In this document: in pieces, positions 1 through 7,481 of the stretch
Position numbering within the stretch: position 1 is the first letter of the stretch
Layout: every line of letters begins with the position of its first letter
From: Gammaproteobacteria bacterium
Lineage (GTDB): Bacteria; Pseudomonadota; Gammaproteobacteria; Steroidobacterales; GCA-2729495
Reading direction: 5' to 3'
Assembly: GCA_023383735.1 (NCBI GenBank)
Contig: JAHDYN010000007.1
Span: 1-16,205 of the forward strand
DNA: 16,205 nt
Notes under the pieces: generated by a model
Database searches by the model: none
The model's input: only the letters and a program-made list of their open reading frames with translations
What the model was told of the DNA's origin: nothing
Made by a program: the position numbers and the translations under genes

Positions 1-101
1 CCATTCTCTTTCGGCTTCTGCTTCGCAGCGCCAGCCGGCGCAGCCACCAGCAAGGCTGCCAGCAGCATCAGGGCGATGTTTGTCCGCAGCCGAAATGACA
101 T
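1..101 (-). CDS. N-terminus of a secreted protein (partial)
   Basis: Reading leftward from an ATG at 99-101 gives 33 codons that stay open to the window edge. The sequence is a textbook Sec signal peptide: a short basic start (MSFRLRTN), a hydrophobic core (IALMLLAALLVAA), and a likely cleavage site after PAGAA, followed by a lysine-rich mature start (KQKPKEN). The gene diverges from the carbonic anhydrase, with 160 bases between the two starts. Only the signal peptide is visible, so the mature function cannot be named; it is exported to the periplasm or further. The direction and start are inferred from the signal-peptide pattern alone. Confidence 0.65.
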   Translation of the reverse strand, partial: MSFRLRTNIALMLLAALLVAAPAGAAKQKPKEN

Positions 102-261
102 GGAAAGCATTGTCGAGGCTGATCCGGAAGCTGGCAATGGCAACAGACTAGGCGCGGGCGCTGAACAGGCACTGAATTCCCGCAGGCCGACAGCTTCTGC
201 AGGCTGGCAAAGGATCGGCGATTCAGGCAACCTTGCCGCCGCATCTCCAGCAGGGCAATCC

Positions 262-897
262 ATGAGCCGCCTCGACCAGCTCTTCAAGAACAACCGCGCC
301 TGGGTCGCATCGGTCCGCGAGGAAGATCCGCAGTTCTTTTCCAAGCTGGCCGGACAGCAGCACCCTGAGTACCTGTGGATCGGCTGTGCCGACAGCCGCG
401 TGCCGGCCAACCAGGTCACCGGCCTGATGCCGGGCGAGGTCTTCGTCCATCGCAACATCGCCAATGTGGTCGCCCACTCCGACCTCAACTGCCTGTCAGT
501 CATCCAGTTTGCCGTGCAGGTCCTCAAGATCCGCCACATCATCGTCTGCGGTCATTACGGCTGCGGCGGTGTGCGTGCTGCCTATGAGGACCAGCGCCAT
601 GGCCTGGTCGACAACTGGCTGCGGCACGTGCAGGACGTGGTCAGCAAACACCGCACGGCGCTCGACCAGATCCCCGATGACGAGGGGCGGCTCAACCGCC
701 TGAGCGAACTCAACGTCATCGAACAGGTGGCCAATGTGTGCCGGACCACCGTGCTGCGCGATGCCTGGGCGAGCGGCCAGCTGGTCACCGTGCACGGCTG
801 GATCTACAACATCACCGACGGACTGCTCATCGATCTGGACCTGTCTGCGTCCAGCACCAGGGAAGTCCAGGAGATGCTGAGCCGCGCCACCGGCTGA
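262..897 (+). CDS. can: Beta-class carbonic anhydrase (Can type)
   Basis: A 211-residue cytoplasmic zinc enzyme that interconverts CO2 and bicarbonate. The frame is open from position 76, but I chose the ATG at 262 for two reasons: it follows an AGGG ribosome site, and it places the active-site residues at Cys42, Asp44, Arg46 (GCADSR), His98 and Cys101 (CGHYGCGG), the numbering I recall for E. coli Can. The upstream codons 76-261 look like leader DNA. The Asp-Arg dyad and all three protein zinc ligands are present, and the length is normal for the class. It is convergent with the molybdenum hydroxylase operon, whose last stop lies 8 bases beyond its own. Its role is probably housekeeping bicarbonate supply; a link to the neighbouring hydroxylase is possible but not shown. 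Confidence 0.95.
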   Translation: MSRLDQLFKNNRAWVASVREEDPQFFSKLAGQQHPEYLWIGCADSRVPANQVTGLMPGEVFVHRNIANVVAHSDLNCLSVIQFAVQVLKIRHIIVCGHYGCGGVRAAYEDQRHGLVDNWLRHVQDVVSKHRTALDQIPDDEGRLNRLSELNVIEQVANVCRTTVLRDAWASGQLVTVHGWIYNITDGLLIDLDLSASSTREVQEMLSRATG

Positions 898-905
898 AGC
901 GAAAC

Positions 906-3167
906 TCAGCTTCCGGCCCGGGCTTTCGCCCGCCGGCCGAGTATCTGCAGGATCTTCCACGGCGTGATCGGCATCTCGTTGACCGGCTCACCCAGCGCAT
1001 TGGCGACCGCGTTGGCCACCGCCGGCAAGGTGCAGACGATCGGCCCCTCGCCGACCTCCTTCGCGCCGAACGGCCCGAAGGGATCGATGCTCTCGACGAT
1101 GATGTGCTCGACCTTCGGCATCTCGTATGAGCGCGGCAGCCGGTAATCGAGCCGGGAGGGATTCATCACCTGGCCGTTTTCAAGCAGGGTCTGCTCGTAC
1201 AGCACCTGTGACAGGCCGCTGAACACCTGGCCGTCGATCTGGCCCTCGACGATGCGTGGATTGATCGCCCGGCCCACATCGTGCGAGGCGACGATGCGAT
1301 CGACGGTGACAAAACCGGTGTCGGGATCGATCGTCACCTCGGCGATCTGCGCGCCGAAGGAGTAGGCCATCGTGCCGCTCTCCTTGGGCGAGTTGTAGAA
1401 ACCGCGACCCATCACGAAACGGCCTTCACGGCTGTGCAGCGTGTCGTAGACGATCTTCTTCAGCGGGATGGCCTTGTCCGGCTGCCCTTTCGGGTACACC
1501 TGCCGGTCGCGGAACACGAGCTGCGAGGGCTTCACACCCAGGCGCGCAGCCGCCAGCACCTCGAGTTGCTTGCGTGCATCGAGGGCGGCGGCCTTCACCG
1601 CATTGCCGGTATTGAAGGTGCCACGCTGGATCAGCGCACCCACGTCCAGCGGCACGATATCGGTATCGCCGGATATCACCGTAATGTCGGTGGCCTGTGC
1701 GCCGAGCACTTCGGCCGCGATCATCGCCATCGCGGTGTGCGAGCTCTGCCCCATGTCCGGCAGGCCGACGAACAGCGACATGCTGCCGTCATCGACGATC
1801 TTGATGAAGGCAGCCGAGGTGTCGTGCTTGAACACGCCCTTGGCGCCCGAGGCCATCGCGCCGACGCCGATGCCGATGCCCTTCAGCGGCGGCAGCTTGC
1901 CGTACTTGCGCTTCCAGCCGGCCTGCTTCGCCGTCTTCCTGATGCACTCGGCCAGGCCGCAACTGCCGAAGAAGGTGCCGGTCATGCTGGTATGGCCTTT
2001 GGTCACGCCGTTCTGCAGATGGAAGTCGATAGGATCCATGCCCAGCTCGCGCGCCAGTGCATCCATGTGCTGGCCGAGACCAAAGGCCATCTGCGCGAGC
2101 CCGCCGCCATGATGGAAGTAGTACGGGATGTTGTTGGTATGCACCAGCCGGCCGCTGTAGCGGGACGCTTCGATCTTGTACAGCGAGTGGATGTAGGAAC
2201 TGGTCAGCGTCAGCACGATCATCTGTGATTCGACGTAGGCGCCGGTATCGAAAGTGATGTCGGCCTCGAAAGCCTTGATCTGCCCGGTGTCGGACACACC
2301 GGTGCGGAAGGTGTATTTCACTTCGCCGCCGGCACGGCAGGCGATGAACTCCTCATCGGCCGTGGCACGCACCTTTACCGGCCGGCCGGTCTTGCGCGAG
2401 AGCACGGCGGCAACATCGTGGTGCGGGCGCACCGAGGTGCGGCCGGTGAAGCCGCCACCGGTATTGAGGTTCATGATGCGCACCTGGCCATCGCTCAGGC
2501 GCAGCGCACCGGCCAGGCTCTTCTGGAACAGGATCGCGGTCTGGGTCGGCGTGTACATCGAGAGCTTGTCGGGCAGCGACCAGTCGGCGATGGCCACATG
2601 GAACTCGGCGTAGCAGTTGTGCGAGGCATTGGTGGTGTAAGTGTCGGTGCGCACATGCGCGGAACCGGCAAAGCCCTGCTCCACATCGCCGAGATCCTGG
2701 GCCTGCTGCCAGGCGATATTGCCCTTCGCCTTGGCATGGATCAGGAAGGCATCCGGCCTGGTCGCATCCTGGATGGTGAACAGCGCCGGCAGGGGCTCGT
2801 ATTCCACCTTGATGAGCGCCGCGGCTTCCGCGGCAGTGGCTTCGTCGAGCGCCGCGACGGCGGCGACTTCATCGCCGATGTAATTGACGATCTCCTGCCT
2901 GAACAGCGGCTGCTCGATGCCGACGTAGAGCTTCGGCGCATCGGCATGGGTGATCACCGCCTTGACGCCCGGCAGGGCCAGGGCGGCGGAGGTGTCGATG
3001 CTCAAGATCCGCGCACGGGCATGCGGGCTGCGCACGATCTTCGCGTGCAGCATCCCGGGCAGCACCACATCGTCGGTGAACAGCGAGCGGCCGGTGAGCT
3101 TGTGCGCACCGTCGAGACGGGGCTGATCGCGGCCGACTACGGCCAAATCCGCCTTTCTAGACGCCAT
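906..3167 (-). CDS. Molybdopterin-binding large subunit, 4-hydroxybenzoyl-CoA reductase / xanthine dehydrogenase family
   Basis: A 753-residue catalytic subunit of a molybdenum hydroxylase; Thauera HcrA is of similar size. The ATG at 3167 has a GGAGG site six bases upstream and overlaps the end of the 2Fe-2S gene by 11 bases, which implies translational coupling. Visible landmarks are the N-terminal a/b-hammerhead (KLTGRSLFTDD, near 23-33), the first Mo-cofactor loop GGGFTGR (237-243), the DMGQSSHTA stretch (471-479), SHDVGRAINP (628-637) and the C-terminal FGAKEVGEGP (700-709), whose Glu707 fits the catalytic glutamate. Two loops are unusual: the usual GGGFGG is GGGFTG, and the segment where the family has R-G-x-G reads FHHGGG (351-356), so the cofactor-loop arginine is a histidine. 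The family assignment is firm; the substrate is uncertain. Confidence 0.9.
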   Translation of the reverse strand: MASRKADLAVVGRDQPRLDGAHKLTGRSLFTDDVVLPGMLHAKIVRSPHARARILSIDTSAALALPGVKAVITHADAPKLYVGIEQPLFRQEIVNYIGDEVAAVAALDEATAAEAAALIKVEYEPLPALFTIQDATRPDAFLIHAKAKGNIAWQQAQDLGDVEQGFAGSAHVRTDTYTTNASHNCYAEFHVAIADWSLPDKLSMYTPTQTAILFQKSLAGALRLSDGQVRIMNLNTGGGFTGRTSVRPHHDVAAVLSRKTGRPVKVRATADEEFIACRAGGEVKYTFRTGVSDTGQIKAFEADITFDTGAYVESQMIVLTLTSSYIHSLYKIEASRYSGRLVHTNNIPYYFHHGGGLAQMAFGLGQHMDALARELGMDPIDFHLQNGVTKGHTSMTGTFFGSCGLAECIRKTAKQAGWKRKYGKLPPLKGIGIGVGAMASGAKGVFKHDTSAAFIKIVDDGSMSLFVGLPDMGQSSHTAMAMIAAEVLGAQATDITVISGDTDIVPLDVGALIQRGTFNTGNAVKAAALDARKQLEVLAAARLGVKPSQLVFRDRQVYPKGQPDKAIPLKKIVYDTLHSREGRFVMGRGFYNSPKESGTMAYSFGAQIAEVTIDPDTGFVTVDRIVASHDVGRAINPRIVEGQIDGQVFSGLSQVLYEQTLLENGQVMNPSRLDYRLPRSYEMPKVEHIIVESIDPFGPFGAKEVGEGPIVCTLPAVANAVANALGEPVNEMPITPWKILQILGRRAKARAGS

Positions 3168-3663
3168 GACTGTCCTCCGCTGCGGCATCGGCGACCATGG
3201 CCTTGATGGCCTCGCGTACGGCGATCTTCACCTTGATATGCCCGGTACAACGGCACAGGGCGCCGGCCAGCGCCTCGTTGATGGCCTCCTCGTCCGGGTC
3301 GGGATTTTCGTCGAGCAGGGCCTTGGCGGTCATGATCAGGCCCGGCGTGCAGGCGCCACATTGCACGGCCCCGTACTCCAGGAAGGCCTTCTGCACCGGG
3401 TGCAACTCGTCTTCGCCGGCCACGCCCTCGATGGTGGTCACCGGGCGGTTGTCCCACTCGATGGCGAGCGCGAGGCAGGACAGCACGGCGCGGCCATCCT
3501 CGCCCTGTACCGTGCACACGCCGCAGGCGCCGCTGGTGCAGCCGCGCTTGGTACCGGTGAGCGCAACCTGGTCGCGAATCACGTCCAGCAGCGTTTCGTG
3601 CGGTGCCACCGGCACCTGGTAACGGTCGCCATTGACGATGAGGGTGATCAGTTGTCGGGTCAT
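3157..3663 (-). CDS. hcrC: 2Fe-2S subunit of molybdenum hydroxylase (HcrC-like)
   Basis: A 168-residue iron-sulfur subunit that passes electrons between the Mo cofactor and the FAD subunit. The N-terminal plant-ferredoxin-like domain has Cys42, Cys47, Cys50 and Cys63 (GCTSGACGVC). The C-terminal helical domain has Cys102 and Cys105 (QCGACTPG) and Cys137 and Cys139 (CRCTGH). All eight ligands for two [2Fe-2S] clusters are intact and the length matches the family (about 160). The ATG at 3663 is 12 bases after the FAD-subunit stop and is preceded by GAGGGG. The symbol rests on the neighbouring FAD subunit, which has a 4-hydroxybenzoyl-CoA reductase-type insertion; on its own this protein could belong to any xanthine-dehydrogenase-family enzyme. 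Confidence 0.92.
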   Translation of the reverse strand: MTRQLITLIVNGDRYQVPVAPHETLLDVIRDQVALTGTKRGCTSGACGVCTVQGEDGRAVLSCLALAIEWDNRPVTTIEGVAGEDELHPVQKAFLEYGAVQCGACTPGLIMTAKALLDENPDPDEEAINEALAGALCRCTGHIKVKIAVREAIKAMVADAAAEDSHGV

Positions 3664-3675
3664 CGGCTCATCCCC

Positions 3676-4671
3676 TCAGTCGGCGGCCGGCAGTTTCTGC
3701 CGGCGCAGTTCATTGAGCACGCGCCGCACGAGGCCGCGCACCAGACGTTTTTTGTAACCCGGCGGCGTGAAGAGATTGGTGACCTCGCCCAGGTCGTCGC
3801 GCGCCGCATCGGCCGCCGCCTCGATGCTGGCCTCGGTCAGTCCGTCCGCCAGGATGATCCGGGCCGATTGGTGCAACACCATCGGCATGGTGCCGACCGA
3901 CCCCGCCACCAGCAGCAGCGACTTCGGTGCCCGGTTGCTGCCGCCGAGTGCGCCGGCCAGCGTGGCGTAGCCATAGTCGAGCCCGGTACGTGCCGCCGCC
4001 TTGACGAACACCGAGCGCAGGCGGGCCGGCGGCACCAGCACCGCGATGACCAGCTCGCCGGGCGCCAGCACGTTGTTCTCGATGCCATCGTCGCGGTAGA
4101 AATCGGCGAGCGGCAGCTCGCGCTCACCCTGGCTACTGCGCAACAGCAGGCGGGCGTCCAGCGCGATCAGTGCCGGCACCGAGTCGGCGCTGTGTATGGC
4201 GCGACAGTTGGACGCGGTCTTGATGACGTGGCACACCTGCCCTTCGGTCTTCCAGCACGGCAGCTGCGAGCCACGCCAGCCTTCGCTCTGGTTGGTATAC
4301 CAGCAGCGCGTCGGCAGACACAGGTTGCCGCCCAGCGTGGCCATGTTGCGCACATGGCGCGAGCCCACCGCCCGGATCGCCTGGGCCAGTCCCGGATATC
4401 GCGCCACGAGCAGCGGATGTGTGGCCAGATCCGTGAGCCGTTCGCCGGCTCCGATGCGCAGCGTGCCAGCCGCATCGACGCTCACACCGGCCAGCTCCGG
4501 CAGCTCGCGTACGCTGAGGAGCGCCCGCGGGCGCTCCAGCCGCAGCTTCAGGTTGATGAGCAGGTCCGTGCCGCCACCCAGCACAGCCAGGCTGCTGCCG
4601 GCAGTTCCGAGCGTGGCCAGCGCCTCATCGAGGCTCGCCGGTCGGTGATATTCAAACAGTGGCAGCTGCAC
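3676..4671 (-). CDS. hcrB: FAD-binding subunit with 4Fe-4S insertion, 4-hydroxybenzoyl-CoA reductase beta-like
   Basis: The first gene of the hydroxylase operon encodes the FAD subunit. I start it at the GTG at 4671 (331 residues) because GGGAG sits seven bases upstream and the product then begins MQLPLFEYHRPASLDEAL, like relatives; the frame is open 13 codons further to 4710. FAD loops are LGGGTDLL (31-38) and TLGGNL (112-117). Between them and the C-terminal domain lie Cys123, Cys139, Cys147 and Cys156, spaced 16, 8 and 9. As I recall, this is the spacing of the extra [4Fe-4S] cluster ligands in Thauera HcrB (122, 138, 146, 155), together with the shared YNQS/TNQS, CHV and PAL context. Ordinary xanthine dehydrogenase FAD subunits lack this loop, which makes this gene the strongest clue to the complex's identity. 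Confidence 0.88.
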   Translation of the reverse strand: MQLPLFEYHRPASLDEALATLGTAGSSLAVLGGGTDLLINLKLRLERPRALLSVRELPELAGVSVDAAGTLRIGAGERLTDLATHPLLVARYPGLAQAIRAVGSRHVRNMATLGGNLCLPTRCWYTNQSEGWRGSQLPCWKTEGQVCHVIKTASNCRAIHSADSVPALIALDARLLLRSSQGERELPLADFYRDDGIENNVLAPGELVIAVLVPPARLRSVFVKAAARTGLDYGYATLAGALGGSNRAPKSLLLVAGSVGTMPMVLHQSARIILADGLTEASIEAAADAARDDLGEVTNLFTPPGYKKRLVRGLVRRVLNELRRQKLPAAD

Positions 4672-4812
4672 GCAGAGTCTCCCGCATCGTGAAACCGCCA
4701 TGCGCGGCAAATACCGGCCGCGATGGCATTCGTTCGGCTTCGGTTCAGCAAAAGAGTGTACTTGATGCGTGCATCGGCGTTAGATTAGTCATAACCACCT
4801 GCAGGACGCACC

Positions 4813-5598
4813 ATGATCAAGTCAGCCCGAATCATCGCCATTTTCTTGCTCGGCACCCTCGCCGCCGGTACGGCATTCAGCGACACCGCCGACATCGACC
4901 ATCGCGTACAGGCCGCCACCGACATCCTCAATGACCTGCAGCGCATCCCCGAACAGGCCATTCCGCCCAACCTGCTCAACAGCGCCTATGCCGTCGCGGT
5001 GATTCCCAACGTCGTCAAGGGCGGCTTCTTCGTGAGCGGCAGCTATGGTCGCGGCGTGATGATGGTCCGGCACGAGGACGGCAGCTGGAGCAACCCCTCG
5101 CTGATCCGGCTCGGCAACCTCGGGATCGGCTTCCAGTTCGGCGTGCAGGGCGCCGACCTGGTGCTGGTGTTCAAGAATCGCCGGGGCGTGGACAACATCG
5201 CGAGCGGCAAATTCACCCTCGGCGGCAGCAGCTCGGCATCGGCCGGCCCGGTCGGGCGCACCGCGGTCGCCATGACCGACGGCGAGTTCAAGGCAGAAAT
5301 CTACAGCTATGCGCGCAGCCGCGGCCTGTTCCTCGGCGTGGCCATCGACGGCGGCGCGATCACCATCGACCGGAAGGACAATGCCCGCTGGTATGGCAGC
5401 GAGGAACTCGGCGCCAGCAGCCGGATTTTCAGCGATACCAGCCTGCCCACACCGGAAGCGGCGACACCGCGCCTCCACTGGCGCGACGCATCGGCCGCCA
5501 CACCTGCTGCAGCGCCGGCCGCCGAGCCCGCAGCGGACCCGGCGACCGGCAGCAAGACCTTTCCGGTAGACGATGCGGCACCTGAAACGCAGTTCTGA
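4813..5598 (+). CDS. Secreted SYLF-domain (Ysc84-like) lipid-binding protein
   Basis: A 261-residue protein with a signal peptide (core IIAIFLLGTLAAGTA, likely cleavage near residue 23). It is followed by a SYLF/Ysc84 domain to about residue 215, recognised by the segments AYAVAVIPNVVKGGFFVSG, GRGVMMVRH, FQFGVQGADLVLVF and YSYARSRGLFLGVAIDGG. The eukaryotic family binds phosphoinositides and actin; bacterial members are periplasmic or outer-membrane associated and poorly defined. The last 45 residues are a low-complexity Ala/Pro/Glu tail, probably disordered. It diverges from the hydroxylase operon with about 140 bases between the starts, and its stop codon lies inside a perfect hairpin. It seems to be a single-gene unit, and nothing in the sequence ties it to its neighbours. 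Confidence 0.9.
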   Translation: MIKSARIIAIFLLGTLAAGTAFSDTADIDHRVQAATDILNDLQRIPEQAIPPNLLNSAYAVAVIPNVVKGGFFVSGSYGRGVMMVRHEDGSWSNPSLIRLGNLGIGFQFGVQGADLVLVFKNRRGVDNIASGKFTLGGSSSASAGPVGRTAVAMTDGEFKAEIYSYARSRGLFLGVAIDGGAITIDRKDNARWYGSEELGASSRIFSDTSLPTPEAATPRLHWRDASAATPAAAPAAEPAADPATGSKTFPVDDAAPETQF

Positions 5599-5617
5599 TC
5601 AGGGCCGCTGATCAGAA
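5593..5617. terminator. Perfect 10-bp hairpin overlapping the SYLF stop codon
   Basis: The arms TTCTGATCAG (5593-5602) and CTGATCAGAA (5608-5617) are perfectly complementary around a GGCCG loop. The SYLF stop codon TGA (5596-5598) is inside the left arm. A third copy of the CTGATCAG palindrome follows at 5621-5628. The hairpin sits between convergent genes, where a two-way terminator would be expected, but neither side has a T-tract, so it may instead be an mRNA 3'-end stabiliser. Confidence 0.45.
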
Positions 5618-5638
5618 CCCCTGATCAGCACGTCGTCG

Positions 5639-6043
5639 TCACTTGCGGTCAGCCTTGGCCACGCTGATGCTGGTCTTGTACTTCTTCGCCGCGGCGCTGT
5701 TGCCGCTGAAATGGCCGATCATCGTCATGCCATCGGGCAGCTCGGCCGCTGCAGCCAGCTTGATCTTGCTGGCCTCAATCAACTGGCACGCGCCTGGTTC
5801 GACCCGGGTCTGCTGGTCGTCGTGGCTCACCGTGAGCGGTACGGCGTTGCTACTGTCCTCCACACAAACCCGGTAGGCCTTCGTCTTCGGCCCGCGGATC
5901 ACGGTCTGCACATCGTCGTTTTCCAGCTGGAACATGCGGTAGTGCGCGAGCAGCCCGTCGTTGCTGTCTGCCCGGGCTGCCGGTAATCCTGCCATCACTC
6001 CGGCACAGATCACGGCGATGAGCTTGATGCTGTTCTTGTACAT
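5639..6043 (-). CDS. Small secreted protein of unknown function
   Basis: A 134-residue product with a clear signal peptide (MYKNSIKLIAVICAGVMAGLPAARA, written here as positions 1-25 with cleavage after ARA). The mature part of about 109 residues is soluble, has no further hydrophobic segment and contains two cysteines (in YRVCVED and PGACQLIE) that could form a disulfide. The ATG at 6043 is preceded by GGGAG in the minus-strand reading. I do not recognise the family. It diverges from the first Crp-type regulator across a 298-base region rich in dyads, so the regulator may control it. It converges on the SYLF gene with 40 bases between them. Confidence 0.8.
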   Translation of the reverse strand: MYKNSIKLIAVICAGVMAGLPAARADSNDGLLAHYRMFQLENDDVQTVIRGPKTKAYRVCVEDSSNAVPLTVSHDDQQTRVEPGACQLIEASKIKLAAAAELPDGMTMIGHFSGNSAAAKKYKTSISVAKADRK

Positions 6044-6137
6044 GGCTGTTACTCCCTGGGGTTTTCTGGTCGCTTGTCAGCGCCGGACCTCCACCCCGGC
6101 CTGAGCACAGAGCCTGCGCCGTGCTCGGCGGCCCGTG

Positions 6138-6153
6138 TGTCGCGACACGGACA
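6138..6153. promoter_or_regulatory. Candidate Crp-family operator, TGTCG-N6-GGACA
   Basis: The sequence TGTCGCGACACGGACA has half-sites TGTCG and GGACA six bases apart. It overlaps a perfect 12-base palindrome GTGTCGCGACAC (6137-6148) and a CCGTGT/ACACGG pair (6133-6150), so the exact operator register is ambiguous. It lies 95 bases upstream of the secreted-protein start at 6043. Confidence 0.4.
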
Positions 6154-6208
6154 AAACCGGCAAAGGGAGTCGGCACACGGGGTTTCAGCGGATCTATTTC
6201 GCGCCGAA

Positions 6209-6224
6209 TGTCGGCACGCCGACA
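6209..6224. promoter_or_regulatory. Candidate Crp-family operator, perfect TGTCGGC dyad
   Basis: TGTCGGCACGCCGACA is a perfect 7-bp inverted repeat with a two-base centre; in Crp terms it is TGTCG-N6-CGACA. It resembles the TGTCR-N6-CGACA sites known for CooA, a Crp-family protein whose recognition helix has glutamine at the E. coli Glu181 position, as both regulators here do. Confidence 0.5.
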
Positions 6225-6252
6225 AATGCGAGGGTGAGTACGGCCATCATTA

Positions 6253-6268
6253 TGTCAACCGGGTGACA
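6253..6268. promoter_or_regulatory. Candidate Crp-family operator, TGTCA-N6-TGACA
   Basis: TGTCAACCGGGTGACA has perfectly complementary half-sites TGTCA and TGACA separated by six bases, the spacing of Crp/Fnr operators. It ends 73 bases before the chosen regulator start at 6342, so autoregulation is plausible. Confidence 0.5.
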
Positions 6269-6341
6269 GACCGGGTGATCCATCGGCCAAACACTGCACG
6301 CAGGCGGATCGAACCGCTCACGCAGGGTGAGGGCAAGACCA

Positions 6342-7043
6342 ATGAATACGGCGCGCGCGATACTCAGGAACAACGAACTGCTGCGACACCTCGACAACAA
6401 TGGCCTGGACCGGATTGCAAAAATGGCGGTGCGACGCAGCTACTGCGGAAGCACGACGATCTATGCCCATGGCGACCCTGCCGATGCGGTTTACGGGGTG
6501 ATCGCCGGCCAGGTACAGATCAGCGCAAGAAGCTCGGAGCTCGATGAAGTCCTGCTCGGCAGCTACAGCTCCGGCCGGGTTTTTGGCGTGGTTTCAGTCA
6601 TCGACGGGCTCCCGCGATGCGTGACCGCACGGGCGGCGCCCAAGGCCGAGGTATTTGCGATCTGCCGCGAGGACTTCCTGCGACTGCTGACCAGCGATCC
6701 GCTGCTGGCCCTGAGCCTGCTCAATGTGTTTTGCCAGCATGAACGGATCGCCACGCGGCTGATCACCGACGAGTACGCCCTGCGGAGTGTGCCCGCGCGC
6801 CTGGCGCACCGCGTGCTCGAGCTGGCCGGGCGTCATGGCAACGGTCAGGAGAGTGCCGACCAGGCAGTCGAGATCAGCCAGGCCGATCTTGCAAAGTACG
6901 TCTTCGTCTCACGCCAGGTGGTCAATCAATACCTGGGCGAATGGCAGACCCGCGGCTGGATTTCCACCTCGCGTTGCCGGGTGACCGTGACGGACCGCAA
7001 GGCGCTGGCGATGGTCGCGGCCAACGGCGGCGGACACGCGTGA
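6342..7043 (+). CDS. Crp/Fnr-family transcriptional regulator, degenerate nucleotide pocket
   Basis: A 233-residue protein with an N-terminal cyclic-nucleotide-binding-like beta roll (about 15-125), a dimerisation helix (about 125-150) and a C-terminal winged helix-turn-helix (ISQADLAKYVFVSRQVVNQY, 178-197). I prefer the ATG at 6342, after GTGAGGG, to the in-frame GTG at 6327. The phosphate-binding cassette is altered: where cAMP binders have FGE...R(S/T)A this has FGV (81-83) and R92-C93, so the ribose-contacting glutamate is lost. There is no Fnr-type cysteine cluster. It is clearly paralogous to the regulator at 13146-13835, sharing YGxIAGQV, SVPARLA and SRQxVNQxL motifs. It may respond to another ligand or act without one. 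Confidence 0.93.
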   Translation: MNTARAILRNNELLRHLDNNGLDRIAKMAVRRSYCGSTTIYAHGDPADAVYGVIAGQVQISARSSELDEVLLGSYSSGRVFGVVSVIDGLPRCVTARAAPKAEVFAICREDFLRLLTSDPLLALSLLNVFCQHERIATRLITDEYALRSVPARLAHRVLELAGRHGNGQESADQAVEISQADLAKYVFVSRQVVNQYLGEWQTRGWISTSRCRVTVTDRKALAMVAANGGGHA

Positions 7044-7087
7044 GCAGCGCAGAACGTGAGGTTACGGCAATTGTGGGGCAGTGAGCT

Positions 7088-7123
7088 AAAAAGGTGAGAG
7101 GGGTGGCTCGCCACCGCTCTTAC
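7088..7123 (-). terminator. Intrinsic terminator of the FecR-fusion / small-protein operon
   Basis: On the minus strand, a long stem (arms 7094-7107 and 7110-7123, one G-G mismatch and one wobble-type pair, two-base loop) is followed directly by CC and five T (positions 7092-7088). It lies 18 bases beyond the stop of the small secreted-protein gene and is a good rho-independent terminator for leftward transcription. The same stem could weakly serve the convergent regulator gene. Confidence 0.75.
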
Positions 7124-7141
7124 AGTACGACAATGGCAACG

Positions 7142-7444
7142 TCACTTCGCTGGCGGAGCAACTGGCGTCAGGACGCAGACCCAGTTCCACACACCGCCTA
7201 TCAACCTCCACTGCCAGACGCACTTGTTGTCGTCGCCTACAGGCTTTACCGAAATCTCCAGCGAATCGATGTCCACCGCAACCGGATATCCTCCCGCCAT
7301 GCCATTTCCGTCGGAAAGATAAACACATTTGTTTTCGCTGTCACAAGTCAGGCTCCACTTCGGATGGGCGGCATACCCTGCTGTACCGAGCAGGAGAAGT
7401 GTTGATCCGGTGGCCAGTGCGGTCACTACTCTGATTGTCTTCAT
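7142..7444 (-). CDS. Small secreted four-cysteine protein, unknown function
   Basis: A 100-residue product starting at the ATG at 7444, which follows AGGGAG; an in-frame start seven codons upstream (7465) has less support. The signal peptide has the core VVTALATGSTLLLLGTAGYA with cleavage near residue 25. The mature part of about 75 residues has four cysteines (LTCDS, NKCVY, NKCVW, NWVCVL) that could form two disulfides, is rich in Trp, and ends TPVAPPAK. I do not recognise the family. It begins 37 bases after the FecR-fusion stop and is followed by a strong terminator, so it is the last gene of that transcript. Its base composition is less GC-rich than most of the window, like the 3' half of the FecR-fusion gene. 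Confidence 0.75.
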   Translation of the reverse strand: MKTIRVVTALATGSTLLLLGTAGYAAHPKWSLTCDSENKCVYLSDGNGMAGGYPVAVDIDSLEISVKPVGDDNKCVWQWRLIGGVWNWVCVLTPVAPPAK

Positions 7445-7481
7445 TGGACTCTCCCTTTTAAGCAACTGTGATTTATCCCGA

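Larger units (their letters stand above)
6044..6341. other. Divergent intergenic region with clustered dyads
   Basis: This 298-base stretch separates the secreted-protein gene (leftward) from the first Crp-type gene (rightward). I found no credible ORF in it. It holds three TGTCR-N6-NGACA dyads (listed separately) and a direct repeat ACCGGGTGA at 6258-6266 and 6270-6278, one copy of which overlaps the third dyad. No convincing sigma-70 -10/-35 pair stands out, so promoter positions are not called. Confidence 0.6.

Noticed and set aside
917..940. GC-rich stem (GGGC-TTTC-GCCC) as a terminator between can and the hydroxylase operon
   Set aside because: It lies inside the end of the large-subunit coding region, has a short interrupted stem and no T-tract.
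1281..4692. Plus-strand open frames opposite the hydroxylase operon (1281-2228, 2418-3206, 3166-4692)
   Set aside because: The minus strand encodes three clear enzyme subunits with intact cofactor motifs; the opposite frames are low-complexity shadows.
6342..7043. Calling either regulator CooA or Fnr
   Set aside because: The Fnr N-terminal cysteine cluster is absent and I see no CooA heme-ligand pattern; only the operator form and one recognition-helix residue are shared with CooA.
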